Both the position numbers and the translations under genes were made by a program. Below the pieces are notes generated by a model. That model was not told the DNA's origin and made no database searches. It saw only the letters and a program-made list of their open reading frames with translations. A stretch of 64,000 nucleotides of DNA. Origin: Sialis fuliginosa. Its lineage: Eukaryota; Arthropoda; Insecta; Megaloptera; Sialidae. How positions within the stretch are numbered: position 1 is the stretch's first letter; each line of letters begins with the position of its first letter. The DNA is taken from the NCBI GenBank assembly GCA_961205875.1, contig OY540814.1, positions 24,062,151-24,126,150 of the forward strand, given 5' to 3'. Shown here in pieces: positions 47,201-60,937 of the stretch.

Positions 47201-50200
47201 TGCTTATTTTTGGCTACCTACTTTTTTGAGTACTAGTACTTAATTATTTTTCAAAGTATTTTACCAAACACAAGTACTTATATTTATACTTGTAAATTCC
47301 AGTGACCCAACAACGATATTCCGCGGAAACACGCTCGTATCAAAGATGATGGACGAGTCGATGCGTCTGGCAGGGTTGCACTACCTGCACTGCACGCTGC
47401 GGCCTGCACTTGACTTAGTGATACGCGAGAGGCGCCCGTGCGAGGTGGACCCAACCCGAGTTTCAGACCCAACAACGATTGCAACAAACAGGACCAACCT
47501 GCTGGGATACGTTGACTCGGTGTTTGATGCGATTGTTCGCAGTGCCGTCAACTGCCCACCACTACTGTGTCAGATATTCAACTGTCTGAAGGAGAGCGCG
47601 ATTGTGCACTTTCCAGAGAACAGGGAAGTCAGATACTCGGTGATTTCTGGCTTTATTTTCTTGAGATTCTTCGCGCCGGCAATTCTCGGACCAAGGCTGT
47701 TTGATTTGACGACGGAACAGATTGTAAGTGAATTTTAAATTTTTTTAAATTACTGTTAATTCTGTAAAGACAGGAATGTTAAATAATTTTTATGTGATTT
47801 TATTAAAATAAAAAAGAGAATTAGGCCTGGTTTCTCAATATGAGTTTAAACTCCAGATTACGTAAACTTCAGTAGAGCTGAACATCCTCAGCTCTATCAC
47901 AGTGCGCTTTTTTTTATGTCAAATTAAAAATGAATTTCAAATTATATTAAATATTATAAAAAACAAGTAATTTTAGTAAAAGAGAATAGGGTATGTATCC
48001 TATTCTCTTTTGATTCTTTTTTAATTCTAGTAACGTTAGTAGAATTAATAAAAGAATATAGTGCTGTTATAGAATGTAAAAGAAATCAGATGTCACATTG
48101 ATGCTATTTTTAAATTTTGAAAACATTTAAACATGAAAAATGGAAAAATGAATAATGGTATGACAAGACATATTTAGTCAGGTTTTCAAAAACCTGTTGA
48201 CCCCTGATTAATGTTGTGGCTTTTGTTTGTTTCTAGGACAGTCAGACGAACCGCACACTGACACTGATCTCGAAGACGATTCAGTCGCTGGGCAATCTCG
48301 TGAGCGCTCGTTCTGCCCAGCAGTCATTCAAGGAGGAGTACATGGAGGGCGTCCACCGGGCGTTTGCGACCGACACGCACATGCACGCGCTCAGACAGTT
48401 CCTGGATATAATATCGGCGAGCACGAGCCCAGAGCGGGGGTCCATCGACATGCCGGTCCTTCTCAAAGAAGGGTATGTTGAACTTTTTGAGGTTTTTAAA
48501 TAATTGTGGACTAGAGTTTCAGCTTCAAAATGTTTTTTTTAATTTCATTTAGTTTTTTTTTACGAGTTATTTGATTTTAAACAAATCATAATTTGATTTA
48601 TTTTTATTACAATTTTTTTTAATTTTAAAATGTAGTATTTCAGCTATGGAAATACTTTTTTTTCTAAATTTTTATGTACGATTTTTGACCTGAGAAAAAA
48701 TTCTTTCAATAACATAATAATAACGTTTTTAATTTTTTTTTATTGCATTCATTCAAAAAGGATACGGTAAGATTGGTGCTTTATTTAATTATAATATATT
48801 CATTTTGAAATAAACAACAAAATAATTTTAGGGTCATGACGAAACGGGCTCAAGGAAGGAAAAGATTCGGACGCAAGAACTTTAAACAACGATACTTCAG
48901 ACTGACTACCCATGATCTCACTTACTCTAAAACTAAAGGTAAATGAATCATTGAAATTTATATTGGAAGGTAAACATATTGTTGTTGTATTATTTCCAGG
49001 CAAAGACCCACTGTGTCGCATACCCTTAGCAGATATCCTCGCAGTGGAACGTCTTAATGAGGACTCGTTCAAGATGAAGAACATGTTCCAAGTGGTGCAG
49101 CGGGAACGTGCGCTTTATGTGCAGGCAGGGAACTGCGTCGAGCAGAAGGAGTGGGTCGACCTGCTCACCAAGCTGTGTCTCGGTAACGGAGACAGGTTGC
49201 AGCGGTATCATCCTTCAGCTTACCTCAATGGACACTGGCAGTGGTATGATTTTAATTTAAATCTGATTTAAGAAAATGCTACCAAATACATGAAAATTGG
49301 TGAGAATGTTCTCATTAGCATTCTAATTCAATATTAAATATTAAATCGGTTCTTAAACCATTTAGAAAATATTTTAATTTAAATTTAACATATGTTCTTA
49401 TGGAAAACTGATATTAAGAATGGATATGACTGTGATATTTGTAAATTTTAAAATAGAGCTACTTTTATCTCCGATTGTTCTTTAACTCAATGTAACCTTT
49501 GTTTTTTGTAGTTGTCACTCATCTAACGAACTAGCGGCTGGATGTAGTGAGACATCCTCACACGAGACAAACCTGCACACGTCCCTAGACCCAGACAGGG
49601 ACCTGGAGCGCGTCCACTCTCTGCTGGTGGCGCACGTCGTGCAGCTCGAAGCGACGGCCCTCGTGTGTGAGCGACGTCTGTCTGCACACCACAGCGGAAT
49701 CTATGAGTGGTCGCACGTGATCCAGGAGGGAGCTAGAAGTAGCGGCAGCGTCGAGCTCAGAGGCGTAGTGGCCGGGTGAGTTGCGTGTGTAATTGTGTCA
49801 GATAAGATCGGGAGGTGATGATGACAATGTTGTGAGTTGCAGGCACAGTATAAACGGATCTCAACACAGCAGCGTGACCTCGCAGCAGGACTGGACGGAG
49901 GCGGGCGTGCGCGACACTACGGTGACGCAGGAGGAGGCGACGGCCTGTCTCAAGACCATACAACAGCTGCGGGCCGCCACCTACAACCTGGAGCAGCAGC
50001 ACAGGACGTACCTCAGAACTGTAGCCAGGGAGACCAAGTACGGCAGCAAGTAAGTGTTTGTTTCTATTTGTAGCCACAAATCAAAATTAATGTTATTGCA
50101 AAAGTCTGTAAGGACTTTCAAGAGACAGTTTAAAAGTTGTGTGTATAATGCAGGAGTTTCTTGTTATCTATATTCTAAAAGGCAACGTTTCAGAGTGTGG

Positions 50201-50518
50201 TTTAAAAAATTTGTCAATTGCAAGTCAAACCTGGTGTATTAGTGTCTTGTACAGTATAGTTTTTCAATTCAAACTTTACAGATTTCAAACTTTAGCAAAG
50301 TTAAGAACAACAGTGCAATATTATTAAAAAAGTGACAGCACAATGCATTTTCTATTTTTTGAATTATATACGTAAGTGCGGTTAGTGATGATAGTTCTGG
50401 TTGGATATTCATAAACTTACGTAGCCTAACGGTGTTATTTGTATGATTCCCTTACAGACAAGCTCCGATTGGAGATGATAATTATCTTCACGTGGCTTCA
50501 AGACTGATTCAACACTAA
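44256..50518 (+). CDS. RasGAP1: RASA3/RasGAP1-type GTPase-activating protein (GAP1 family)
   Basis: Twelve exons in phase, 892 residues (human RASA3 834): 44256-44310, 44526-44646, 45289-45897, 46251-46455, 46512-46660, 47303-47723, 48237-48472, 48832-48938, 49000-49243, 49512-49775, 49843-50049 and 50458-50518. It switches Ras (and in GAP1 relatives also Rap) off at the plasma membrane. Order: C2A (~10-110, '[14 protein letters not shown]'), C2B (~140-260, '[18 protein letters not shown]'), RasGAP domain (~330-590) with the arginine finger in 'IFRGN' (Arg387) and the FLR motif 'FLRFFAPAI' (Arg501), PH domain (~598-700, '[17 protein letters not shown]'), and a BTK-type zinc motif ('[17 protein letters not shown]'). 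The protein ends '[14 protein letters not shown]', as RASA3 does. Residues ~730-800 are a longer, less conserved insert than in RASA3. The ATG in 'GCCATGG' is chosen because the frame reads directly into C2A; an ATG 8 bp upstream is out of frame. Confidence 0.95.
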
Positions 50519-50937
50519 CTTCCGAAACAATTATCGGTTAAGGTATGTTGTATTTTTTATTATTTATTTCTTATTCAGCTGACTGTTATAAGCGATCATG
50601 TTTTTCGCAGATACGGTGATTGGAAAAAACATCACATGTTCTCAATATTAGAAGCATTTAAACAAAAACTAATATTAGATGTTAAAAGATTTTTTTTTGA
50701 TACTAACTAGATTAATTATTATATTATTACTATAACGTAAAATAGTCTTCCTTGTAGACAAACGCGTACATCTTGCGGCTTATTGAAATAACCGACAAAT
50801 AATGTAGATAGTAATGTATTTATATTATTTTTATATATTTTATAATATTTTACTGGCTGACAATAATAATAATAAAAAAAGAATATGGATTCAAATAAAA
50901 TAATTTGTGTTTAATCCGAATATTTAATTAAACCACA

Positions 50938-51352
50938 TTCTGGCAGATAATGTGTTAATAAAGATGACAAAAAATGATTGAAATATTTTCACTGAATCGC
51001 TAGATTCTGGTGGTCGATGTGTCAATAAAGCTAGTTTCCAGCAAATAGTTTTTATAAAAATGACAAAAAAAAATTAAAACGTGTTAATAACACTACATTC
51101 TATCCACTAACAACATTATTTGATGAAAACATAGTATGGCAATCAATGTTTTAATAATTCTGTATGCCGGCCAGTAATGTGTTAATAAAGAAGAGTAAAC
51201 AAACTATTTTCATAAAATCTCTTTGATTTGAAGAAATAAAAAAACAATAATAACCGATTACAATTGCTTTATTAAATTACTTATTAAAATTATTTACATT
51301 ATTAAAATTAATAATATTTTATGCCAGCCGGTAAAGTGTTAATAAAGATGAC
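50938..51352 (+). repeat. Recurring 'tgttaataaaga' units with polyadenylation signals
   Basis: 'aatgtgttaataaagatgac' near 50949, 'gatgtgtcaataaagc' near 51016, 'aatgtgttaataaagaagag' near 51176 and 'aaagtgttaataaagatgac' near 51334. Each is preceded by a 'tctgg/tgcc(g/a)gcc' phrase and contains AATAAA. They lie just downstream of the RasGAP1 stop and may act as a series of alternative 3' ends. Confidence 0.6.
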
Positions 51353-51939
51353 GAAAGAAAACAAAATCTATTTTCCAATCCGTACGTTTGTGTGTAAATT
51401 ATTTGACGAGGTGTACGCGTTTGATGACAGTTTTTGTACAAATCATTCTACAGACTAATTTATTTGAACGGCAATATTGAAAACGTTGTCATTACTTTGT
51501 ACAGTGTATATGGTACGTTATGTTATTGTTTGGAACATTTTAATGTCCGAATCATTAATGTTATGAGAATTGCCTACCCTCTTACTTGTTTTCAAATCAA
51601 GTACATAGTAACTGTTACAAATACGTATTTTAAAATTAGTTACATTAATAAAATCTGTAAGGTAAATGCTCCCACTGCAACTCTCGTGTTCTGGTCTCAA
51701 TCCACATTTGTTTAATTAGATGTCAGCTGTGCCCAGAAACTGAGAGCTGTTGATTTTAATAAGTACAATATGAAAAAAGTACGTTAGTACTTTGGGTGAA
51801 TTTTTTTTAAAACTATATGATAAAATAGTTTATTTTTTATTATAATTCGAATGTACAAATAAAATCGAAATTAAGTTTATGAAAAATGTATTTAATGATC
51901 TTTATACGTTGTTACGATCTGTTTAAAGTAATTTTTATC

Positions 51940-53380
51940 GGTACTTGTCTATTATATACCCGGCGGTTTGAAAAAACGAAAGTTGTAGAGGACTCAATTT
52001 CCAACAGCTTTTGTACAAAAATGGTACAAAAGTTGAAAATAATGCACCACTCTTCTAATTTTTTAACATTTTTTTGCTTATTATTAGAAATTAATATTTT
52101 TTTTTTCAACAATATTGACTTTATAAAGATTGTAGAGAATTAAATTCTCTACAAAATTGTTATTAACCTTTTTATCGAGAAATGCAAAATACGCGTTCAA
52201 ATCGACAAAAACACAAAATCCAAGATGGCGAACACTTTCGGTAATTAATTTATAGGTAAGAATGTGATTTCAACATCTACTCCGCCGGGGACACACAACT
52301 GCGTCAAAAGTTTCAATTAGGCAGTTTTTTTCGTGAAAAAATCTAAAATGAATGGGTTACAGGTACCTCGCTCAGTGCGACATGTACGTACTCTAATTAA
52401 TGTATCTCCTAAACTAATTTAGATCCCATTCTGAAATTTTTATGGTAAAATTTATATATATTAAGTTTTAGTTTGAAGTAAAAAAAATTGAAATTAAAAT
52501 GGTCGAAGTTATTAAAAATTTTATTTGAAATTTTTACTTCCGGTTTAACACTAGAAAAAAAGTTCCAATTTGGAATCTGATTTAAAAATCAAAAAGAACA
52601 GTAAATTTTCGATTCAAAATACTACATTTATTAATTTATTAAAAACGGCGTCAATAAAAAAAAAATTCTAAAAATACCCTTCCGTCAATCAGGTCAATCT
52701 TTAGAATCCCATAATTTGACAACTAAACCTCAAATAAAAAAAATATTATGTGTACATGATCATATCCTCTAGAAGTACAAATATGCCTAATATGAACCAA
52801 GTTTTTTTTTGGATATTTGTATTTAAAAACAGTAAATATAATTGTTCATTACAGAAGCACAAATTATTACATATAATATTTCTTCATAAAAATTTAAAAC
52901 TGATATCAGAAATCAATGCTTAAAGAAAATACATTTGTTGGTTACACATAAAAAAACACTTGTTTAAAACTATAATTTATAATAATAAAATAATAAAAAT
53001 TTAGATTTAAAACTCAGTACACTATCAATATCAAATGAAAATATTTAAAAACAACTTACAATAAATCAGCTTAACTAAAATAAAGAGTAAATATAGTTTG
53101 ACAGCCATTTATAATGTCAAAGAGTTCCTCACGATGACGCAATCTGCCGTCTCATGCCACTCCCCGCACAGAGTTATGAGGTAACCTTGTACTTTACTAA
53201 CCTTGAATATGAACGAATTTCAGAACCTCACTTTTTTTTCGTTGTCCGCTTCACGTGAAATGCCCCATATGACTTTATTATTCTGTGCATATGACACTTG
53301 CCTTATCTGTATAACTGGTTGTTTTATGTTCCTAGTGATTTTATTTTTTTCAAACCGCCGGGATGTAACAGACAAGTACC
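51940..53380. repeat. Inverted-repeat pair, possible transposon ends 1.4 kb apart
   Basis: GGTACTTGTCTATTATATAC then 'ccggcggtttgaaaaaa' (51940-51976) is matched in inverse at 53345-53380 (read inwards: GGTACTTGTCTGTTACATCC, then 'cggcggtttgaaaaaa'). The interval has no transposase. Whether these are true ends or internal to a larger element is unclear. Confidence 0.55.
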
Positions 53381-54188
53381 TTTTTATTTTTTGACGAAAT
53401 TTAAAAAAAATCAAATCGACCTGATACAAATGACAAAAAACTCAAATCAAACTTTGTTATGAAGTGTCAGTTTGTCTTTAACAGCTGCGTTACGTTATCG
53501 AATTATTAAATCCTTAAACAATGTAACCCAGCTGTCAAATTCACATCAGCACTGTATATCAAAACTAAAATAAAATTTTATTTTTCTGTTACTTATAACA
53601 AATTGTGTTTTTAAACCCTGTATATATAATATATAAATGTTAATAATTTCAGTTCGTTGTTGTAATAATTAACATACAGATTGATCGCAAAGTCTCTTTA
53701 CACGACAAATTTACGATCGTTCTCTATAAAAAACTGTATATACAAAAAATCGGCTGCATTTTTATTAAGTTTAAGATGAATTTATTAAATTAATGTTGTA
53801 AATATCGAATTAAAAAATCAAAAAATTTAATTAGCTTGAGTTATTTTTAATTTTCATGGATCGTACTCGAATATTTCTATCGAATCTACTTTAAGGACTT
53901 CTGGGACAAGTTGAGATTAATCTACTTAAAATATGGGTATTTATTACTTTGATAGTTTGGGCGGTCTTCCCCCTATTTAGTCCAATCTAACGAGGTTTTA
54001 AATTATAAAAAAGCGTACTACGAAAATTAAAATATTCAGTACGATTTATGTTAAAATGAAACAAATATATTTGTTTTTTTCAAACACCAAAAAATTATTT
54101 CAAACAGAACTCAGGAAATAACAAAATAGACGTTACTAGTTTTTAATATTTTAATAATAATTATTTTAATTAATATATTTTTCAAACC

Positions 54189-54733
54189 AAAGGACACCAC
54201 ACTTTTCATTTGTAAAATAGGTCCTGACTGATTTTCAAATTTTGTAAAAAAAATTAGACGTATTATTAAGTAGACCAACCTACTTCCAAAATAACGAACT
54301 TTCAAAAAAATATAATTCAGACAAGTTTCACAATTTCAAATGTCAATTTTTTATTAAATTGACATGTCAATTTTTTACAAGATTCTCGATTTTCAATCAT
54401 TTTTTACTCGAAAACTATCATTTTTAATTTAAACAAGGATTCCCGAATAATTTTTATTAAATTTATAATTTGTTTTCTGCAATTTTTTGTTTATAAAAAA
54501 GTTGCAAAAAATTAATCATAAATTTTAAAAAAACTCTCAAGAATCCTTGCTTAAATCTAAACACTTTTTGCCTTTTGCGATTTTTCTTAAAAAGTGTTAG
54601 TTTTTGAGTAAAAAATTTATTTAAAATCAAGAAATTATATTTCAGACATTTGATACCTACTTCATAATACGTCTAATTGTTTACGAAATTTGAAAAAATC
54701 AGTCGTGACCTATTTTATTTACAAAAACTGTGA
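54189..54733. mobile_element. Palindromic MITE
   Basis: The left arm 'aaaggacaccacacttttca', then 'aaataggtcctgactgattt' and 'ttagacgtattattaagtag', is mirrored on the right (read inverted: 'aaagaacatcacagtttttg', 'aaataggtcacgactgattt', 'ttagacgtattatgaagtag'). The middle also folds back ('aaggattcccgaataatttt' against 'aagaatccttgc'). No coding sequence and no sure target duplication. Confidence 0.7.
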
Positions 54734-55880
54734 TGTTCTTTAAATTAAGTTTAATTTCTTTCATCTAAAAATCATTATTTTTTATACCTATATAAATTTT
54801 AATTTTTATTTAATAATGTACATAGTTTATTTATATGTATTCTTTTTATAAAATAAAAAAAAACTAAAATTAGTTATATTAATGTTTTAAACGTGTATTT
54901 TTAAATGAAAGAAAACAATAATTATAATTTTTTTTATGAAACTTTTTTACCTAGAATTAGTTTTGCATTTAAGAAAAGTGTATTATCATTTTTTAAACCA
55001 GGAAATTCTGCAGTAATACAACTAACCCTTGATATACACGATTGGTTCCATAAAAATACCCCTTCCTTTTTACTGGTTCTTTAAAATATAATCAAAATGA
55101 AAACCGTTTAAAGTTTTGAATTTTTTTTGGCTGTCGTGTATTGAAGGGTCAAATGTATGATATTTTTCTTCCGATAATATATAATTCTAAGATCATCTTT
55201 ACTCACAACATTCGATTAACAGTTCTTTATATAAATAAATGTCAAATAAATGTAACATTTTTAATAATAGTTTGATTTACACATATACAGTTATTTCTTT
55301 TAGCCTTTTCGGGATGGAAAAGTCACTTTAAAAGTTATATTTATGCTATCCAAAAGCCAGAATAAATTTTGGCACCTGAAGAATACAAAAATTGCTCAAT
55401 AATTTTATTATATGGTATCGAAAATTAAAAATTCAGTTTCGAAAAGGTTAAAATCCCGACTAATATTTATTAATTCAGGATCATAATATATTATATCGTG
55501 TATTTTTTCATCACGTATTCGCGATTTAATGTAAAACTCAAATTCTGTGCTTGAAAACCAAAATACCTTAAGATTCCGAACATTATTTCTGACATAAGTT
55601 GTTTTGGGTCTGAAACGCAGAAATATAATAACTGTCTGTGTACAAAGTGAATGTTAATCAATGGTAGAAATAAACGTAGAGATACATATTTATGAAGGGA
55701 ACCTCTTTCGTAAGTGAAAAACATAAATAAATAATATATAAATTTGTATGTATTTTTTATATATATAATTCTATTGGTGTTTACTTTAAAAAAAAATACC
55801 AGTCCAATTTATTTTTATTGGGGATTTTATGAAAAAGTGATATATAATTATTTGTATTCAGTATTCGAAGTAAAATTACA

Positions 55881-56305
55881 TGGGATTATATCCCATAAGC
55901 AAAAATCATTCTTTTATAAACGATATTAAATCTATATTGTACCAAAATGCTATTTACACTGAAAAAAAGTTATGGGATGATATCCTCACTTCCTTAATAT
56001 GGAATAAAGAACAGATTCAAAGTATACCATTTCTTTAAAAAATGTCAGATGGTATTCCACTTCCTTAAAATAAAATAATAAATTATGCTATGGGAATCTT
56101 TCTATACCATGAAAATCTTCTGGGATAATATCCCATTATTATTAAAATGTAGGATGGTATTTCACTTCCTTAATATAACTAAAGATTTTTTTAGATAATA
56201 CTGAAAATCTTTCTGAATCATAAAAATTGTGTGGGACAATATATAAATGTGGAATTGCATCCCACTGACTTTATGGTATAAAACGGTAGTGGGATAATAT
56301 CCCAA
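55881..56305. repeat. Cluster of TGGGAT..ATCCCA palindromes
   Basis: Perfect or near-perfect 15-bp inverted repeats TGGGATTATATCCCA (55881), TGGGATAATATCCCA (56121 and 56291), and broken versions near 55973 and 56233. They alternate with 'ggtatt(c/t)cacttccttaat' phrases at about 55993, 56051 and 56155, so it is a decayed tandem array with a unit of roughly 100-170 bp. Confidence 0.7.
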
Positions 56306-57157
56306 AATATATCCCGTTTTATTTCGAACACTGTGTATGCATATACAGTAAAGTCTTATGCAGTTACAACAGTTGATAATTTATGTCTTCAAACAACATA
56401 CAAATTTCTGACTGTGTTAAATTGCATAACAAATATACATTTACGTCCGTCTGTAACCGGTTGAGAGAGTGTGCCTTCACGTTAATACAACAAACTTATT
56501 TTTCATTTTTAATGTTCTAACAAACAAATTGTTTATAATGCTTTGTTACAATTTCCATTTCAATAAATCTATTAATTGATAATATAATCTGTATTTTATT
56601 TATTTTATTACATATTTCAAATACCCTTCCTTTGAAAGGTGCAGAAAATGTAAGGTGAGACATTTTTTTTGTATTTATAACAATATTAATATAAAAGGGC
56701 ATAAAATTATCTAAATCCAATACTGTTTCAAAATATGCGTATTTTTTCATTAAAGAAATTCAAGGAGTAAGCAAAAAAACAAAAAACAAAACTGGAATCA
56801 CTGGAAGACTATAAAAATAAATGTTTACATGTAACATGTAACTAAAATAAATTAAATTGATCAAATTCTACAAATTCGTTGTATTTATTAATTTAAAAGT
56901 ACAAAAAAACAATATAGAAATATACAATTTTAATGTTTCATACATATTAATATATTCAAATTAATTCAATGATAAAAATATACTACATACAAACGTACTA
57001 AATTTCAGGGTTATTTGATAAAATGTTATCATGTACAATGAATGATATGATTATTTATTATGCTTCCATAAATAATACATGTAACAACTATTACAGTATC
57101 ATTTTAGATATATATAACAACATTTAAGTATCAATTTACATATTTCAAATTAAAAAA

Positions 57158-60100
57158 ATGACTATAGGGAATTATATGTTTATTATTAAAAGGTAATATC
57201 ACTTTATTTATTTTTATTCTTCTTTTATAAATATAAGTCGGTTTAATTTTAGGCCAGAAGTTTGCAGGAGGTATGTTTCCACTATAAAACAAATAAATAA
57301 GTTACTTATAGCGAATAGGGGAGAAATAGCATGCCGAATTATGAAAACAGCAAAGAAAATGGGTATACAAACGGTAGCTGTTTATAGCGATGTGGATAAA
57401 ACTTCCATGCATGTTTCTATGGTATTTATAATTGAGATATTAATAATTTATAAAGGAAATATTTTGGGGGACTCCTATTCAATAAAACATAAACATTAAG
57501 ACGACTTAAGTATGAATGGTCATTTTAAATAGACCACAGTTTTAGAATCACTGAATTAAGTTCATATAAAACGTAAGTCGATTTCAGGCAGATGAAGCAT
57601 ATCGTATAGGTCCAGCAAACTCGCAACAAAGTTACTTGAATAAGAATAAAATAATCGATGTAGCAAAACAAGCGAAATGCCAAGCTATTCATCCAGGATA
57701 CGGTTTTCTCTCAGAAAACACGGAATTCGCTGAGCAGTGCCAAAATGAAGGTGTTATATTTGTCGGTCCCCCTGCTAGCGCTATCAGAGACATGGGGATT
57801 AAGAGGTTTGAATTAATTTTTATTTATTTTTATAGATACGTAAATTGATATTTATTTTGCAGTACGTCTAAAGCAATTATGTCTGCAGCTGGAGTTCCGA
57901 TTATTGAAGGATACCACGGGGAAGATCAGTCTGTAGAGAAGTTAATAGAAGAAGCAGAACAGATAGGTTTTCCTATTATGATAAAAGCGATAAGAGGAGG
58001 CGGAGGAAAAGTCAGTACAATAAATAAATAAATCATCCGTTGCAACTAACAAGTCTGTTTTTAGGGTATGAGAATCGCAATGACCAAATCAGAATTCTTA
58101 TCTTCACTGGAATCAGCCAAGAGTGAATCAATGAAGTCTTTTGGTGATGACAACGTCTTATTAGAACGGTTCATATTTGAGCCAAGGCATGTAGAAGTTC
58201 AAGTGTTTGCAGATACATACGGGAACACAGTTCACCTGTTTGAAAGGGACTGCTCAGTCCAAAGAAGGCACCAGAAGATTATAGAAGAAGCACCGGGGGT
58301 AAGAAAATTATACCTGTCAAAAAAAAATTAAATTAATTTTTTTATCTGTTGTTCCAGCCAGGTATTTCTGCTGAATTAAGAAACCAACTAGGCGCAGCTG
58401 CTGTAAGAGCGGCAAAGGCAGTGAATTACGTAGGCGCCGGTACTGTTGAGTTTATTCTCGATAGACACTCACACAGTTTTCATTTTATGGAGATGAACAC
58501 GCGGCTGCAAGTGGAGCATCCCGTCACCGAGATGATAACAGGTCCAGTTGTTCACTCCACAGAAAATTGATCGAGAGAATAAAATTTGAAATTGTTTTAG
58601 GTACGGATTTAGTGGAGTGGCAGTTGCGGATTGCATCTGGTGAAGAATTGCCGTTAAGTCAAGATGAGATAAAACTAAATGGGCATGCATTTGAAAGTAG
58701 AATATACGCTGAAGATCCTAGTGAAAATTTCATGCCGAGACCGGGGCCTTTACTGTATCTTTCGACTCCTACCTCTTCGAGTGATGTCAGAGTAGAAACA
58801 GGTACATTTAAACAAGAGATGTGCACAAGTATATAAAAATTGTACTTAAGTACAAATACTTTTTCCAATAATTGTAATTAAAGTTTATTTATTATTATAC
58901 AAAACTAATAGAGTGTGACTTATAGGCAAATGCATATTAATTAAAAACTAAATTTTTCAAAATCAAATCTTAGGCCAATAACCTTATATACAATTATTTT
59001 AGAAAAATGTGTACAAGTACATTATAAGTACTTGCAGAGCTCTGACTTAGACAAAAAATTATATATTAATTTTCAGGTGTCCGGCAAAATGATGAAGTAT
59101 CTGTACATTACGATCCGATGATTGCGAAACTGGTAGTTTGGGGACAAAATAGATCTGATGCTCTTGCAAAATTAGCTGCAAAACTAACAGAATACAATGT
59201 AAATATAAAAATAACAGACAATCTAGTATAATTATTTAATTAATATATTTTTTCAGATAGCTGGCGTAGAAACGAATATCAACTTCCTCTTAAACTTATC
59301 CCGACATCCAGAATTTGTAGCTGGTAATGTGCATACTGGTTTTATAGAAAACAATAACGATGGGCTATTTCCGAGTAAAGAAGTGACATCTATGTTGAAA
59401 GCACAAGTAGGGCTGGCTACTGTATTAATTGACCAATTGAATGAGCGGAAAGAGGCAGAAAAAAGGGGAGATTTGAATAACCCTTTTATAATAGAGTCAG
59501 GATTTAGAGTGAACCATAATTTGATCAGAGATCTGAAATTTAGATTTAATGATAAAGGTAAAAAATATTTTTTTTCTTGTACTTCACTGTAATTTCTAAA
59601 TGATTCATCGAAACTATTTGAAATTTTAATACATAAAACTGGACTATATGACACATTTTAACACCATTCTGAAGACCCTATGATTTATAGTTCCCATGTT
59701 CTATATCTATACGATAAATTTTTGTTCATTCACAATCTTTTTTTCAGATGAATTAAGCATCAAAATAAAATACTTAAGTCCTGAAAAATTCGAATTTTTC
59801 TGCGATACTGAGAGTAAATGGAAGAAGCTTGAAGGAAAATTAATCGAAAATGAAAACCACTTAGAACTTATCTGTAACTACAGCGGAGTTATAAACAAAA
59901 CAAAAATAGTATCGATTAATGGAGACATCTATATTTTTAATCAGGTAAACCACTCTAATAATTTTTCTGTTCTGGACCGAACTAAACTAAACATTTTTTC
60001 AGTCGGGAATATGCCGATTCATAGCTGAGGTCCCATCATACATAAAAAACAGCACGGCGTCGTCGGAATCCAACTTAAACTCTGGAGTCTCTCCGATGCC

Positions 60101-60299
60101 TGGAATCCTAGAAAAGATTCTGGTATCGGCCGGCGATCTGGTCAAAGCAGGCGACCCGTTGTTTGTGATAATTGCAATGAAAATGGAGTACGTTGTGAAG
60201 GCTAACAGAGATGCGACCATCAAGAGCGTCAACGGTAAAGTGGGCGAAAGTGTACCAAAGAATTCTGTCATAGTTCAGTTTGTGACGAACGAAGAATGA
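57158..60299 (+). CDS. Mccc1: Methylcrotonoyl-CoA carboxylase alpha subunit (biotin-containing), mitochondrial
   Basis: Eleven exons in phase, 701 residues (human MCCC1 725): 57158-57192, 57253-57421, 57588-57805, 57863-58010, 58065-58298, 58358-58541, 58601-58801, 59077-59198, 59257-59557, 59748-59944 and 60003-60299. With the beta subunit it carboxylates 3-methylcrotonyl-CoA in leucine breakdown. The biotin carboxylase domain starts '[20 protein letters not shown]', with '[12 protein letters not shown]', the ATP-grasp glycine loop 'RGGGGKGMRI' (~185-194), '[14 protein letters not shown]', '[14 protein letters not shown]' and '[13 protein letters not shown]'. The C-terminal carrier domain has AMKMEY with biotinyl Lys663, 38 residues from the end. 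'PMPG' precedes it as usual. The tiny first exon is chosen because it supplies an ATG in phase and a short basic leader ('[14 protein letters not shown]') that suits mitochondrial import; this exon is the least certain. MCC rather than propionyl- or acetyl-CoA carboxylase is indicated by size and by '[18 protein letters not shown]'. Confidence 0.93.
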
Positions 60300-60676
60300 G
60301 TTAAGTTGATTTAATTATTTTTAATTTCATGTTTTCTAGCCAATTAAAATGATTTAACTACCTCAGAATATTTTTGTATCTATATACAGTGGGTAAAAAA
60401 AGGACCCAGAAGCAAAAAGAAATTTCTTTTGGAAAAATCACTATTTTTTTTACCTACTGAATATTATTTTTATATACTTATACAGTTTTTTGTATTTTAT
60501 TTTATAATACTCACAAAATACAGGGCCGACTTCAGAAATATTGAAACTTATAGGGCTATAATTAAAAAAATGAATACAAATATTTCACACAAAGGTAGAA
60601 ACGCCCCAAAATAACATCCACTGTGTATTATATTTTATTTTAATCCAGCTATGTAATTATGTAATGTTTTACAAAA

Positions 60677-60682
60677 AATAAA
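60677..60682 (+). terminator. Polyadenylation signal of Mccc1
   Basis: An AATAAA hexamer about 380 bp after the stop codon, followed by T-rich sequence. It is the best candidate for the 3' end of Mccc1. Confidence 0.5.
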
Positions 60683-60937
60683 TTTCTATCTTTTTTTTGT
60701 TTATTTTCTTTTTCTATATTATAATTTATAATATAAACATCAACAGTAGCATAAATAGGGTTCACAATATGAGGGCTCCCAATTTGATCAAGTCACATTC
60801 TACAAGTGTAGGGGGAACTTTTGATTGGGTTGGTGAAAAAAACAGAAAATAAATTATGTAAGTACGCTACTAGATATTAAAAATAATTATTAGTTAATTC
60901 AAGCTGTAGAAACTTAGCGATTTTACTTTTTTAAATT

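Larger units (their letters stand above)
50519..57157. other. 3' UTR and intergenic region between RasGAP1 and Mccc1
   Basis: About 6.6 kb without a supported gene. The first ~850 bp look like 3' untranslated sequence with recurring AATAAA signals (50938-51352). Beyond this lie an inverted-repeat pair (51940-53380), a fold-back (54189-54733) and a run of TGGGAT..ATCCCA palindromes (55881-56305). Everything else is AT-rich with scattered meaningless frames. Confidence 0.6.
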
